From the NCBI RefSeq assembly GCF_905397375.1, contig NZ_CAJPVG010000006.1, forward strand, positions 1 through 64,000: a DNA stretch of 64,000 bases, written 5' to 3'. The translations under genes and the position numbers were made by a program. Each line of letters starts with the position of its first letter. The first letter of the stretch is position 1. This stretch comes from Ralstonia mannitolilytica. GTDB taxonomy: Bacteria; Pseudomonadota; Gammaproteobacteria; Burkholderiales; Burkholderiaceae. The notes under the pieces are model-generated. The model made no database searches, was not told the origin of the DNA, and saw nothing but the letters and a program-made list of their open reading frames with translations. Shown here in pieces: positions 56,171 through 64,000 of the stretch.

Positions 56171-56247
56171 CGGGGAGAAATTGTTCATAAAAATCCAGTG
56201 GATCCTGTCGCGGCACGTGCCGTGCGTCGGTCCCTCTATCCAGCGCT

Positions 56248-56877
56248 ATGAAACACACTTCGGAAACCCCATCGCAACCGGACACGCAAGCCCAGCCGAC
56301 CGACCCGGCCAGCCAGGCCGCCAACGCCTATTCGAGCCAGGCAGAGCGCGCGAGCGCCGAGGCCCAAGCCGTCGCCGGTGATGAAGCCGCGGTGGCCGAA
56401 GCCGTGGCGGACGTGGATGTCGCCGAACTGCGCCGTCAGCTGGAAGCCGCTGAAGAGAAAGCGCGCCAGAACTACGAAAACTGGGCTCGCGCCACCGCGG
56501 AGGGCGAGAACATCCGCCGCCGCGCGCAGGAAGACGTGGCCAAGGCGCACAAGTTCGCCATCGAAGGTTTTGCCGAGTACCTGCTGCCTGTGATGGACAG
56601 CCTGCAGGCTGCACTGGCCGACACGTCGGGCGACGCGGCCAAGCTGCGGGAAGGCGTCGAGCTCACGCTCAAGCAACTCTATGCGGCGTTCGAGAAAGGG
56701 CGCGTGACGGAACTGAACCCCGTGGGCGAAAAGTTCGACCCGCATCGTCACCAGGCCATCTCGATGGTGCCGGCCGAGCAGGAGCCCAACACCGTCGTGA
56801 CAGTGCTGCAGCGCGGCTACACGCTGGCTGACCGCGTGCTGCGTCCGGCCCTCGTGACGGTGGCTGCGCCCAAGTAA
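56248..56877 (+). CDS. grpE: Nucleotide exchange factor GrpE
   Basis: A 209-residue co-chaperone that releases ADP from DnaK. The long first part (to about 75) is acidic and helical. The core has VAELRRQLEAAEEKARQNYE as coiled coil, and the C-terminal beta domain shows NPVGEKFDPHRHQAISMVP. Start at 56248 (MKHTSETPSQPD). It is preceded by a sigma-32 promoter and followed after 13 nt by a thioredoxin-like gene, apparently in the same heat-shock transcript. Confidence 0.96.
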   Translation: MKHTSETPSQPDTQAQPTDPASQAANAYSSQAERASAEAQAVAGDEAAVAEAVADVDVAELRRQLEAAEEKARQNYENWARATAEGENIRRRAQEDVAKAHKFAIEGFAEYLLPVMDSLQAALADTSGDAAKLREGVELTLKQLYAAFEKGRVTELNPVGEKFDPHRHQAISMVPAEQEPNTVVTVLQRGYTLADRVLRPALVTVAAPK

Positions 56878-56890
56878 GGCCAGGCGCCGC

Positions 56891-57316
56891 ATGATCCAGA
56901 ACACGTCCACTTCGCATGGCACCCGCGCCGCTACGCCGGTCGATACGACCGCGTTCGCGGCGTTCGGCATGCGCGAAGTGAATGGCGAGACCATCGATGC
57001 GGCCATCGCGGCGGCGGGCGACGACCTCGTGTGCGTGTTCTTCTGGGGCGTGGACTGCTTCAACTGCGAGATGGCCAAGAAGGCCATGCTCGCCCAGCCT
57101 GCAGCCGTGCGCGAACTCGGATTGCGCTGGCTGCACGCCGACGTCTATGCGCATCCGGAACTGGGCCAGCGCTTCGGCCTGCATGGCATTCCGGTATTCA
57201 TGTTCTTCCACCGTGGCAAGAAGCTTGGCCGGGCGACCGGCTGGCACGGCCACGCGCAGTTTGCCGCTGCCGTTGCCAATGCGCGCAACAAGCTGGCAGG
57301 CAAGCCGATCGCCTGA
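56891..57316 (+). CDS. Thioredoxin-like protein
   Basis: A 141-residue thioredoxin-fold protein without a signal peptide. The redox motif is CFNC in FFWGVDCFNCEMAKKAM at about 55, unlike the CGPC of thioredoxins, followed by cis-Pro in LHGIPVFMFFHRGKK. It probably reduces disulfides or delivers electrons in the cytoplasm. As it lies 13 nt after grpE it should be heat-induced. This grpE-trx pairing is seen in relatives. Confidence 0.85.
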   Translation: MIQNTSTSHGTRAATPVDTTAFAAFGMREVNGETIDAAIAAAGDDLVCVFFWGVDCFNCEMAKKAMLAQPAAVRELGLRWLHADVYAHPELGQRFGLHGIPVFMFFHRGKKLGRATGWHGHAQFAAAVANARNKLAGKPIA

Positions 57317-57331
57317 GGCAGCGTGTCGACC

Positions 57332-57481
57332 ATGATCACGCCGATGCCTATGCCGATGGCTGCGGCCTTCCTCGTTGCTTCGTCTTCCCGTGCCGCACGC
57401 CCCAAGCGCGTGCAGCTCGCCCTGCCGCGCGCCGCCCAGGCGATGACCGCGGCCCTTGCCGCCGCCCGGCGGTCGTCATAG
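57332..57481 (+). CDS. Possible 49-residue protein, unknown
   Basis: A short ATG frame starting MITPMPMPMAAAFLVA and ending AALAAARRSS. It is Ala/Arg-rich with a hydrophobic N-terminal stretch. No good ribosome binding site is seen. It fills part of the 328-bp gap between the thioredoxin-like gene and rnk; it could be a chance frame. Confidence 0.25.
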   Translation: MITPMPMPMAAAFLVASSSRAARPKRVQLALPRAAQAMTAALAAARRSS

Positions 57482-57538
57482 TGCCCTTGCGGCACGTTGC
57501 CGCCGGGCCACCCCACCGTTGTTCTGAATCGAATCCCC

Positions 57539-57563
57539 GCCGGCGGGCGCGATGCCCGCCGGC
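57539..57563. other. GC-rich hairpin upstream of rnk
   Basis: GCCGGCGGGC and GCCCGCCGGC form a perfect 10-bp stem with a 5-nt loop. No T-run follows, so it is a weak terminator candidate or a structured leader element. Confidence 0.5.
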
Positions 57564-57644
57564 CTCTATGCCGCTGCACGGTCCCGGAAAGCCCGTCGGC
57601 AGCGGCTCTGCCTAACGTTGACCCTTGACCCGCAGGAGATCGCC

Positions 57645-58052
57645 ATGTCACGAACTGCCGCCATCTACTTGACCGAACTCGACCTTACCCGCCTCGAAAA
57701 GGCCGCCGGACGCGCCGGCAGCCATTCGTCGCTGGCCGATCTGGTGGATGACCTCATCACCCGCGCCAATGTCGTGCCGAGCGACAAGATCCCCGCCGAC
57801 GTGGTGACGATGAATTCGGCCGTGCGCGTCGTCGATGACGCCGGCGTCGAGCAGGAGTGGACGCTCGTCTACCCGGAAGAGGCGAACGTGGCGTCGGCCA
57901 AACTGTCGGTGCTTTCGCCGATGGGCGCGGCGCTGCTGGGGGCGCGGGCGGGCAAGTCGGTCAAGTACACGGCGCCCAACGGCGCCCAGCGCACGCTGAC
58001 CGTCAAGGCGGTCGTCTTCCAGCCCGAGGCAAGCGGTCAGCACACGCTGTGA
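57645..58052 (+). CDS. rnk: Nucleoside diphosphate kinase regulator Rnk
   Basis: A 135-residue GreA/GreB-related protein. The N-terminal dimer segment is short (MSRTAAIYLTELDLTRLEKA), and the C-terminal FKBP-like domain has VRVVDDAGVEQEWTLVYPEE and LSPMGAALLGARAGKSV. Rnk binds RNA polymerase near the secondary channel but lacks the long coiled coil of Gre factors. The ATG at 57645 has CAGGAG upstream. It is convergent with the phospholipase gene. Confidence 0.92.
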   Translation: MSRTAAIYLTELDLTRLEKAAGRAGSHSSLADLVDDLITRANVVPSDKIPADVVTMNSAVRVVDDAGVEQEWTLVYPEEANVASAKLSVLSPMGAALLGARAGKSVKYTAPNGAQRTLTVKAVVFQPEASGQHTL

Positions 58053-58068
58053 GCCGCCTGCCGCGCGG

Positions 58069-59364
58069 TCAGCGCGAGAGGCTGTAGCCGATGCGCAGCT
58101 GAGATCCGAGCTTGTGGTTGTAATCGAGCAGGCTCTCGCCGTAGCCGGTGAAGTACTGGATGAACAGGTAGCCGGCCGTGCCGCTGAAGATGCGGCTCAT
58201 CGGGTAGCTGAACTGCGCATCGACGCTGCCATAGCCCTTGCGCGTGCCCTTGCGCAGCGTGGCGGCCAGTTCCCAGCCGTTTGGCGCGCCGTACGACACG
58301 CGGAAATCGCCAAAACCGCGGTAATGCGCGATGTCCGTGTTGCCGGTGCGCGTGAGGTACGCATACAGCTTCGGTTCGAACTTCCAGTGGTAGTCGGTCA
58401 GGTCGCCGAAGTGGAAGGTCGGACGCACGAATACGGTGTTGATGGCGCGTGAGGCGTCGCCGTCGCGGCCGTTCGATTCGTGCTCGATGCCGCCCGCGAA
58501 GGACAGCCGCGTGAGGGCGCCGCCGCGAATGCCGGTATCCGGCCGGTAGTAAAAGAGGCTGGGCCGGTAGTTGGTATCGCGGAACGGGGCCGACTCCTTG
58601 CCGAGGTCCCACAGCGAGAACTGCGTATAGCCGAAGTAAAGATTGTCGAGCAGCCCCGTCGAGGCCGGGTTCTCCGGCTCGAGGAGGCGGAACTTGAAGC
58701 TCAGCTGGAATTTGACGTTCAGCCCTTCGTGCGCACCGACCGCCGCGAACATCGGCTCGTGAAAGGTCAGGCGTGACGTTTCTTCCTGCGGCCGAGGCGT
58801 CTCTCCGATGCCGGCCACTGCCACCGGAGCGGCCGGTGTGGCGTTCGGATCGGTGGCCGGGGCGCTCGGATTGGTGCCCAGCGCGCCGCCCGGGCGCGTC
58901 GCCGCCGCGGCGGCATTGCGGACAGCACCCGCCGGTGCGCCCTCCGCGGCGATCTGCGGTGCGTCCGCCCCGCGCACGAGCGTGACGAGCACGGGCGCCG
59001 CGTCGAGGTCGGGCGCATCGAGGCGGACCGTGCCGCGCAACACCTCCGGCAGCGTCCCCGAGTAGGCAACGGTGCGGACCTGGCCCGGCCGCAGGTGCAG
59101 CGTCTCGGCGCCGCCACTGTGCCGGTTGAGCGTCACTTCAACGGGGCCTTGCAGGTCCGCCGAAGCGGTGACGCGCAATGTGGCTGGAACGGCATAACTG
59201 CGCTGGCTGGCATCGCCGGAAATGACGAGCGTGAGCGTGAACGGCTGGTTGGCATCGACGCGCCGCGAGGGCTGAAGCAGGGCGACGGCGGCGTTGGCGG
59301 GGGGCACGGCGCATGCGGCGAGCAGACTGGCGCCAAGGAACGATCGAAAGCGGGGCACAGGCAT
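58069..59364 (-). CDS. pldA: Outer-membrane phospholipase A
   Basis: A 431-residue protein. The C-terminal half is a 12-strand OMPLA barrel, with the catalytic motif EHESNGRDGD at about residue 289 giving His and Ser, and an Asn a short way on (AINTVFVRP). It hydrolyses phospholipids in the outer leaflet. The N-terminal 170 residues after the export signal (ending PPANA, or a lipobox LLAAC) form a beta-rich domain absent from E. coli PldA. A Pro/Ala-rich linker joins the two. It is convergent with rnk and divergent from dnaK. Confidence 0.88.
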   Translation of the reverse strand: MPVPRFRSFLGASLLAACAVPPANAAVALLQPSRRVDANQPFTLTLVISGDASQRSYAVPATLRVTASADLQGPVEVTLNRHSGGAETLHLRPGQVRTVAYSGTLPEVLRGTVRLDAPDLDAAPVLVTLVRGADAPQIAAEGAPAGAVRNAAAAATRPGGALGTNPSAPATDPNATPAAPVAVAGIGETPRPQEETSRLTFHEPMFAAVGAHEGLNVKFQLSFKFRLLEPENPASTGLLDNLYFGYTQFSLWDLGKESAPFRDTNYRPSLFYYRPDTGIRGGALTRLSFAGGIEHESNGRDGDASRAINTVFVRPTFHFGDLTDYHWKFEPKLYAYLTRTGNTDIAHYRGFGDFRVSYGAPNGWELAATLRKGTRKGYGSVDAQFSYPMSRIFSGTAGYLFIQYFTGYGESLLDYNHKLGSQLRIGYSLSR

Positions 59365-59549
59365 GGGCGCGGGGGCCAGCGGAGGATTCCGATGGCGGAT
59401 GGCAATGGGCGCAAGGGTACCATCCCCGCCCGGCGCGCCGGCGCTGGCGCTGCGGAGGGTCCAAACGCGCGTTTTTGCCAGGCAGCGCACGTTTTCGGGT
59501 GCTTTCTCGAAAAAAACCGGCCAGAATGCTCAACTTTTCAAAAATCGGC

Positions 59550-59577
59550 CTTGAAAAGCCGGGCGGCACTCCCACAT
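59550..59577 (+). promoter_or_regulatory. Sigma-32 heat-shock promoter of dnaK
   Basis: CTTGAAA (59550-59556) and CCCACAT (59571-59577) are 14 nt apart, close to the sigma-32 consensus. It stands about 55 nt before the dnaK ATG. No CIRCE repeat is present. Confidence 0.88.
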
Positions 59578-59632
59578 CCGACCCAAGTTTGTATTCAGTG
59601 CAGTCCTGACACCAGATTCGAGGAGTAACAAC

Positions 59633-61573
59633 ATGGGCAAAATCATCGGTATCGACCTGGGTACCACCAACAGCTGCGTGGCCATCATGGAGGGCAACAC
59701 GCCCAAGGTGATCGAGAACGCGGAAGGCGCACGCACTACCCCGTCGATCATCGCGTACATGGAAGACGGCGAGATTCTGGTCGGCGCTCCGGCCAAGCGC
59801 CAGGCCGTCACCAACCCGAAGAACACCCTGTACGCCGTCAAGCGCCTGATCGGCCGCAAGTTCGAAGAGAAGGAAGTCCAGAAAGACATCGGGCTCATGC
59901 CGTACGCCATCACCAAGGCCGACAACGGCGACGCCTGGGTGGAAGTGCGCGGCCAGAAGCTGGCTCCGCCGCAAATCTCGGCCGAAGTGCTGCGCAAGAT
60001 GAAGAAGACCGCCGAGGACTACCTGGGCGAGGAAGTGACCGAAGCCGTGATCACGGTGCCGGCGTACTTCAACGATTCGCAGCGCCAGGCGACCAAGGAC
60101 GCCGGCCGCATCGCTGGCCTGGACGTCAAGCGCATCATCAACGAGCCGACCGCGGCTGCGCTGGCATTCGGCCTGGACAAGAACGAGAAGGGCGACCGCA
60201 AGATCGCCGTGTATGACCTCGGCGGCGGTACGTTCGACATCTCGATCATCGAGATTGCCGACGTGGACGGGGAGAAGCAGTTCGAAGTGCTGTCGACCAA
60301 CGGCGATACGTTCCTGGGCGGTGAAGACTTCGACCAGCGCATCATCGATTACATCATCGGCGAGTTCAAGAAGGAGCAGGGCGTCGACCTGTCGAAGGAC
60401 GTGCTCGCGCTGCAGCGCCTGAAGGAAGCTGCCGAAAAGGCCAAGATCGAGCTGTCGAGCTCGCAGCAGACCGAGATCAACCTGCCGTACATCACGGCCG
60501 ATGCCTCCGGTCCGAAGCACTTGAACCTGAAGATCACGCGCGCCAAGCTCGAAGCGCTGGTCGAAGACCTGATCGCCCGCACCATCGAGCCGTGCCGTAC
60601 CGCCATCAAGGATGCCGGCGTGAAGGTGTCGGACATCCACGACGTGATCCTGGTCGGCGGCATGACGCGCATGCCGAAGGTGCAGGAGAAGGTCAAGGAG
60701 TTCTTCGGCAAGGACCCGCGCAAGGACGTGAACCCGGATGAAGCGGTTGCCGTGGGCGCGGCCATCCAGGGCCAGGTGCTGGGCGGCGACCGCAAGGACG
60801 TGCTGCTGCTGGACGTGACGCCGCTGTCGCTGGGCATCGAAACGCTGGGTGGCGTGATGACCAAGATGATCGGCAAGAACACGACCATCCCGACGAAGTT
60901 CTCGCAGACCTTCTCGACCGCCGACGACAACCAGCCGGCCGTCACGATCAAGGTCTACCAGGGCGAGCGCGAGATGGCGTCCGGCAACAAGCTGCTGGGC
61001 GAGTTCAACCTCGAAGGCATCCCGCCGGCACCGCGCGGCACGCCGCAGATCGAGGTGACGTTCGATATCGACGCCAACGGCATCCTGCACGTGTCGGCCA
61101 AGGACAAGGCGACCGGCAAGGAAAACAAGATCACCATCAAGGCGAACTCGGGTCTGTCGGAAGAAGAGATCCAGCGCATGGTGAAGGACGCCGAAGCCAA
61201 CGCCGAAGAAGACAAGAAGGCGCGCGAACTGGTCGACTCGCGCAACCAGGGTGAAGCGCTGGTGCATTCGACCCGCAAGGCGCTGGGCGAGTACGGCGAC
61301 AAGCTGGAAGCTGGCGAGAAAGACAAGATCGAAGCCGCGATCAAGGAACTTGAAGAAGCCGTCAAGGGCAACGACAAGGCCGCGATCGATGCCAAGGTCG
61401 AAGCGCTGGCGACCGCGTCGCAAAAGCTCGGTGAGAAGGTCTACGCCGACATGCAGGCCAAGGGCGAAGCCGGCGGTGCGCAGCAGGCGGCCGGCGCCCA
61501 GCAGGCGCAAGGCGCGCCGCACGACGATAACGTCGTCGACGCCGAGTTCAAGGAAGTGAACGACAAGAAGTAA
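59633..61573 (+). CDS. dnaK: Chaperone DnaK (Hsp70)
   Basis: A 646-residue Hsp70. The nucleotide-binding domain starts with GIDLGTTNSCVAIMEG and carries VYDLGGGTFDISI and ILVGGMTRMPKVQ. The substrate domain and lid follow, ending in the AQQAQG-rich tail and DAEFKEVNDKK, matching EEVD-like ends of bacterial DnaK. ATG 59633 has GAGGAG upstream. It folds and protects proteins with DnaJ and GrpE, expressed from a sigma-32 promoter. Confidence 0.98.
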   Translation: MGKIIGIDLGTTNSCVAIMEGNTPKVIENAEGARTTPSIIAYMEDGEILVGAPAKRQAVTNPKNTLYAVKRLIGRKFEEKEVQKDIGLMPYAITKADNGDAWVEVRGQKLAPPQISAEVLRKMKKTAEDYLGEEVTEAVITVPAYFNDSQRQATKDAGRIAGLDVKRIINEPTAAALAFGLDKNEKGDRKIAVYDLGGGTFDISIIEIADVDGEKQFEVLSTNGDTFLGGEDFDQRIIDYIIGEFKKEQGVDLSKDVLALQRLKEAAEKAKIELSSSQQTEINLPYITADASGPKHLNLKITRAKLEALVEDLIARTIEPCRTAIKDAGVKVSDIHDVILVGGMTRMPKVQEKVKEFFGKDPRKDVNPDEAVAVGAAIQGQVLGGDRKDVLLLDVTPLSLGIETLGGVMTKMIGKNTTIPTKFSQTFSTADDNQPAVTIKVYQGEREMASGNKLLGEFNLEGIPPAPRGTPQIEVTFDIDANGILHVSAKDKATGKENKITIKANSGLSEEEIQRMVKDAEANAEEDKKARELVDSRNQGEALVHSTRKALGEYGDKLEAGEKDKIEAAIKELEEAVKGNDKAAIDAKVEALATASQKLGEKVYADMQAKGEAGGAQQAAGAQQAQGAPHDDNVVDAEFKEVNDKK

Positions 61574-61713
61574 CAGTGAACCGAATCGTCCGCCTGGCGG
61601 ACGTGAGGGTACGCCGGGCAGTGGCCATCGGGTTGTGCGGGACGCACCTGGGGCCACGCTCGGCTTTTTTGCTATTCGATCAAGCAGCAATCAGGCGATT
61701 TTTTTAAGCCACC
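61574..61713 (+). other. dnaK-dnaJ spacer
   Basis: A 140-bp space with a small hairpin GTCCGC-CTG-GCGGAC (61588-61602) near the dnaK stop and T-runs before dnaJ. No promoter of sigma-32 type is seen, so dnaJ is probably transcribed from dnaK with lowered amounts. Confidence 0.4.
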
Positions 61714-62853
61714 ATGGCAAAACGTGATTACTACGAAGTGCTCGGGGTGGGCAAGAACGCGAGCGACGACGAAATCAAGAAGGCTTATCGCAAGCTCGCG
61801 ATGAAGTACCACCCGGACCGCAATCCGGACAGCAAGGAAGCGGAAGAGAAGTTCAAGGAGGCCAAAGAGGCCTACGAGATGCTCTCCGACCCCGAAAAGA
61901 AGGCCGCTTACGACCAGTATGGCCACGCGGGCGTCGACCCGAACATGGCCGGCGGCTTCGGCGCAGGCGCGCAGGGCTTCGGCGGCTTTGCCGAGGCCTT
62001 CGGCGATATCTTTGGCGACATCTTCGGTCAGGCCCAGGGCGGCCGGCGCGGCGGCGGCCCGCAGATGTACCGCGGTGCCGATCTGCGCTACAGCATGGAG
62101 ATCACGCTCGAGCAGGCCGCGCACGGCTATGACACGCAGATCCGCGTGCCGCATTGGGACGAGTGCGACCACTGCCACGGCAACGGCGCCGAGCCCGGCT
62201 CGAGCGTGGAGACCTGCCCGACCTGCCATGGCGTCGGCCAGGTGCGTGTGTCGCAGGGCTTCTTCACGATGCAGCAGACCTGCCCGAAGTGTCACGGCAG
62301 CGGCAAGTACATCCCGAAGCCGTGCAGCAAGTGCCACGGCCAGGGCAAGCTGAAGACGCAAAAGACGCTGGAAGTGAAGATTCCGGCCGGTATCGACGAA
62401 GGCATGCGCATCCGCTCGTCGGGCAACGGCGAGCCGGGCATCAATGGCGGCCCGCCCGGCGACCTCTATGTGGAAATCCACATCAAGCCGCACCCGGTGT
62501 TCGAGCGCGACGGCGACGACCTGCACTGCCAGATGCCGATCTCGTTTGCGACGGCGGCCATCGGTGGTGACATCGAAGTGCCGACGTTGGGCGGCCGTGC
62601 ATCGTTCACGGTGCCGGAGGGCACGCAGGCCGGCAAGACGTTCCGCCTGCGCGGCAAGGGCATCAAGGGCGTGCGTTCGGGCTACGCCGGTGATCTCTAT
62701 GTGCATATCAACATCGAGACGCCGGTCAAGCTGACGGAGCACCAGAAAGACCTGCTGCGCCAGTTCGACAAGTCCGTGCACGAAGGCGGCTCGCGGCACA
62801 GCCCGCAGGAGCAGTCGTGGATGGACAAGGTGAAGAACTTCTTCTCCTCGTAA
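61714..62853 (+). CDS. dnaJ: Chaperone protein DnaJ
   Basis: A 379-residue Hsp40 type I. J domain at 5-70 with the HPD motif (KYHPDRNPDS), Gly/Phe region about 75-115, four CxxCxGxG zinc repeats at about 148-215 (for example CDHCHGNGAEPG and CPKCHGSGKYIPK) and the C-terminal client-binding domain. It delivers clients to DnaK and starts ATP hydrolysis. It lies 140 nt after dnaK. Confidence 0.97.
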   Translation: MAKRDYYEVLGVGKNASDDEIKKAYRKLAMKYHPDRNPDSKEAEEKFKEAKEAYEMLSDPEKKAAYDQYGHAGVDPNMAGGFGAGAQGFGGFAEAFGDIFGDIFGQAQGGRRGGGPQMYRGADLRYSMEITLEQAAHGYDTQIRVPHWDECDHCHGNGAEPGSSVETCPTCHGVGQVRVSQGFFTMQQTCPKCHGSGKYIPKPCSKCHGQGKLKTQKTLEVKIPAGIDEGMRIRSSGNGEPGINGGPPGDLYVEIHIKPHPVFERDGDDLHCQMPISFATAAIGGDIEVPTLGGRASFTVPEGTQAGKTFRLRGKGIKGVRSGYAGDLYVHINIETPVKLTEHQKDLLRQFDKSVHEGGSRHSPQEQSWMDKVKNFFSS

Positions 62854-62903
62854 GAAACGCACACAAAGCGACGGCGCGGCCAGATCCTGGCACCGTGAGG
62901 CGG

Positions 62904-62921
62904 GCCGTACACACGTACGGC
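62904..62921. other. Hairpin after dnaJ
   Basis: GCCGTAC and GTACGGC pair perfectly around ACAC. There is no following T-run, so a transcription end is only possible. It lies in the gap before pabB. Confidence 0.45.
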
Positions 62922-63004
62922 TGCGCTCCCGGCACTAATCGGGCGCCGCTCGCTATGCGTTTCGCCGCTTCTTGAACACCACCTTCTCAACCGAGGACAT
63001 CGCC

Positions 63005-64000
63005 ATGCAGTTGCCGGAGACCGGCGCGCCGTTTGCGCTGCTGGACGATGCCACGTCGGGCGAGGCACCGTGGTCGCGCTGGTACACCGGATATGCCGGC
63101 GAGTTCTTCCGCCCGGCAGGTGTGCTTGATGGCCTGGACGAGGATCTTCGCGCAGCGTGGCGGGACGGCCTGCACGCGCTGATCGTCGCGCCGTACGAAT
63201 TCGGCGGGCCGCTTGTCGGTGTGCCGGCCTCCACGAAGACCTCTTCTGCATTGCCCGGCCACGACGGCCGCCTGCGTGTGCTGCTGTTTCGCTCGCTGCA
63301 GGTGCTGTCGCCGCCGGAGGTCGACACGCTCTTCGACGCGTGGCCTGAAGCGGCCGGCAGCGCGGGCGTGTCTGGCTGCACGCCGAGCGTCGACCATGCT
63401 GCCTATGCGCGCGCCATTGCACGCATCCACGACTGGATCGCGGCGGGCGACACCTACGAAGTCAACTACACCTATCGCCTGCGCATGACGGCGTTCGGCG
63501 CGCCGGCCGCGCTGTACCGCCGTCTGCGGGCGCGCCAGCCGGTGCCATACGGCGCGTTCATCGGACTGCCGGAGGGCGGTGCGATCCTGTCGTGCTCGCC
63601 GGAGCTGTTCTTTTCGCACCACGCCGGCAAGCTCCTGGCACGGCCGATGAAGGGCACTGCGCCGGCCTCTGGCGACGTGGAGGTCGACGAAGCCCGCGCC
63701 ATCGCGCTGGCCGCCGATGAAAAGAACCGCGCCGAGAACCTCATGATCGTCGACCTGCTGCGCAACGACCTCGGCCGGCTCGCACGTCCGGGTTCGGTGC
63801 GCGTGCCGGCACTGTTCGAAGTGACGCCTTTCGGCAGCGTGCTGCAGATGACGTCGACTGTGGAAGCAGAGATTCCGCCGGCCACGGGCCTGGCCGATTG
63901 CCTGCGCGCGCTGTTTCCGTGCGGCTCCATCACCGGCGCGCCCAAGCGGCGAACGATGGAGATCATCGACGCGCTGGAGCCGGACCCGCGTGGTCTGTAC
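63005..64000 (+). CDS. pabB: Aminodeoxychorismate synthase component I (PabB), partial at right edge
   Basis: The first 332 codons, open to the window end. ATG 63005 (MQLPETGAPFALLDD) has GAGGA eight bases upstream. The chorismate-binding domain is seen: DWIAAGDTYEVNYTYRLRM, LARPMKGTAPASG, EKNRAENLMIVDLLRNDLGR and SITGAPKRRTMEIID. It uses chorismate and ammonia or glutamine to make aminodeoxychorismate for folate. In many relatives a PabC lyase domain is fused at the C terminus; that part would be outside the window. Probably not co-transcribed with dnaJ. Confidence 0.93.
   Translation, partial: MQLPETGAPFALLDDATSGEAPWSRWYTGYAGEFFRPAGVLDGLDEDLRAAWRDGLHALIVAPYEFGGPLVGVPASTKTSSALPGHDGRLRVLLFRSLQVLSPPEVDTLFDAWPEAAGSAGVSGCTPSVDHAAYARAIARIHDWIAAGDTYEVNYTYRLRMTAFGAPAALYRRLRARQPVPYGAFIGLPEGGAILSCSPELFFSHHAGKLLARPMKGTAPASGDVEVDEARAIALAADEKNRAENLMIVDLLRNDLGRLARPGSVRVPALFEVTPFGSVLQMTSTVEAEIPPATGLADCLRALFPCGSITGAPKRRTMEIIDALEPDPRGLY

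Noticed and set aside
59550..59632. CIRCE element before dnaK (a GGCACTC is present at 59565)
   Set aside because: There is no GAGTGC partner at 9 nt; the sequence is part of the sigma-32 promoter spacer.

Overview
The window is GC-rich chromosomal DNA of a beta-proteobacterium of the Burkholderiales, most likely a Ralstonia species. I infer the genus from the overall look of the proteins and from groupings such as dps-katG, yggS-proC next to pilT-pilU, hemH-hslR-grpE and dnaK-dnaJ-pabB; I could not run a comparison. Coding is dense on both strands. No rRNA, tRNA or CRISPR array was seen. Many long antisense frames are by-products of the high GC content and are left out.

Layout. 1-2913 is an accessory segment: the 3' end of an IS66-type transposase gene, a calcineurin-like phosphoesterase, a 79-residue unknown protein and a Lon-like AAA+ ATPase. 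It ends in an AT-rich 20-bp tandem repeat followed by ACA, which looks like the end of a transposable element. 2950-6413 is an oxidative-stress block (OxyR-like site, small membrane protein, Dps, KatG, strong terminator). 6428-13752 holds ubiA, proC, yggS, the twitching ATPases pilT and pilU, a glutathione peroxidase, a WYL regulator, a cupin and a VOC protein. 13924-22772 is a 2-hydroxyacid oxidation region, all on the minus strand: a second FAD oxidase and a LysR regulator, then glcD, a voltage-gated-type ion channel, glcE, glcF, lrgA and lrgB. An intergenic repeat cluster lies between the LysR gene and glcD.

22894-35716 holds a cobalamin adenosyltransferase, an MscS channel, aroG with a well-formed Phe/Tyr leader-peptide attenuator, tldD, a nitrilase-family amidase, the very large yhdP, and divergent glnE. 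35713-40180 is a protein-sorting cassette: a rhombosortase overlapping the end of glnE, and two secreted S8 proteases that both end in a GlyGly-CTERM-like tail. 40428-44924 holds a lipoprotein, recN, nadK and hrcA. 45103-47818 is a taurine-type ABC transporter. 47831-54203 is the histidine utilisation locus (hutC against hutU-hutH-hutG-hutI) with a palindromic HutC-type operator. 54260-62853 holds hemH, hslR, grpE, a thioredoxin-like gene, rnk, a phospholipase A and dnaK-dnaJ; grpE and dnaK each have a near-consensus sigma-32 promoter. The window ends inside pabB.

The points most worth a second look are the aroG attenuator, the lrgAB and ion-channel genes inside the glycolate oxidase cluster, the rhombosortase with two substrates side by side, the repeat cluster at 20170-20407, and the probable transposon end next to the dps-katG promoter.
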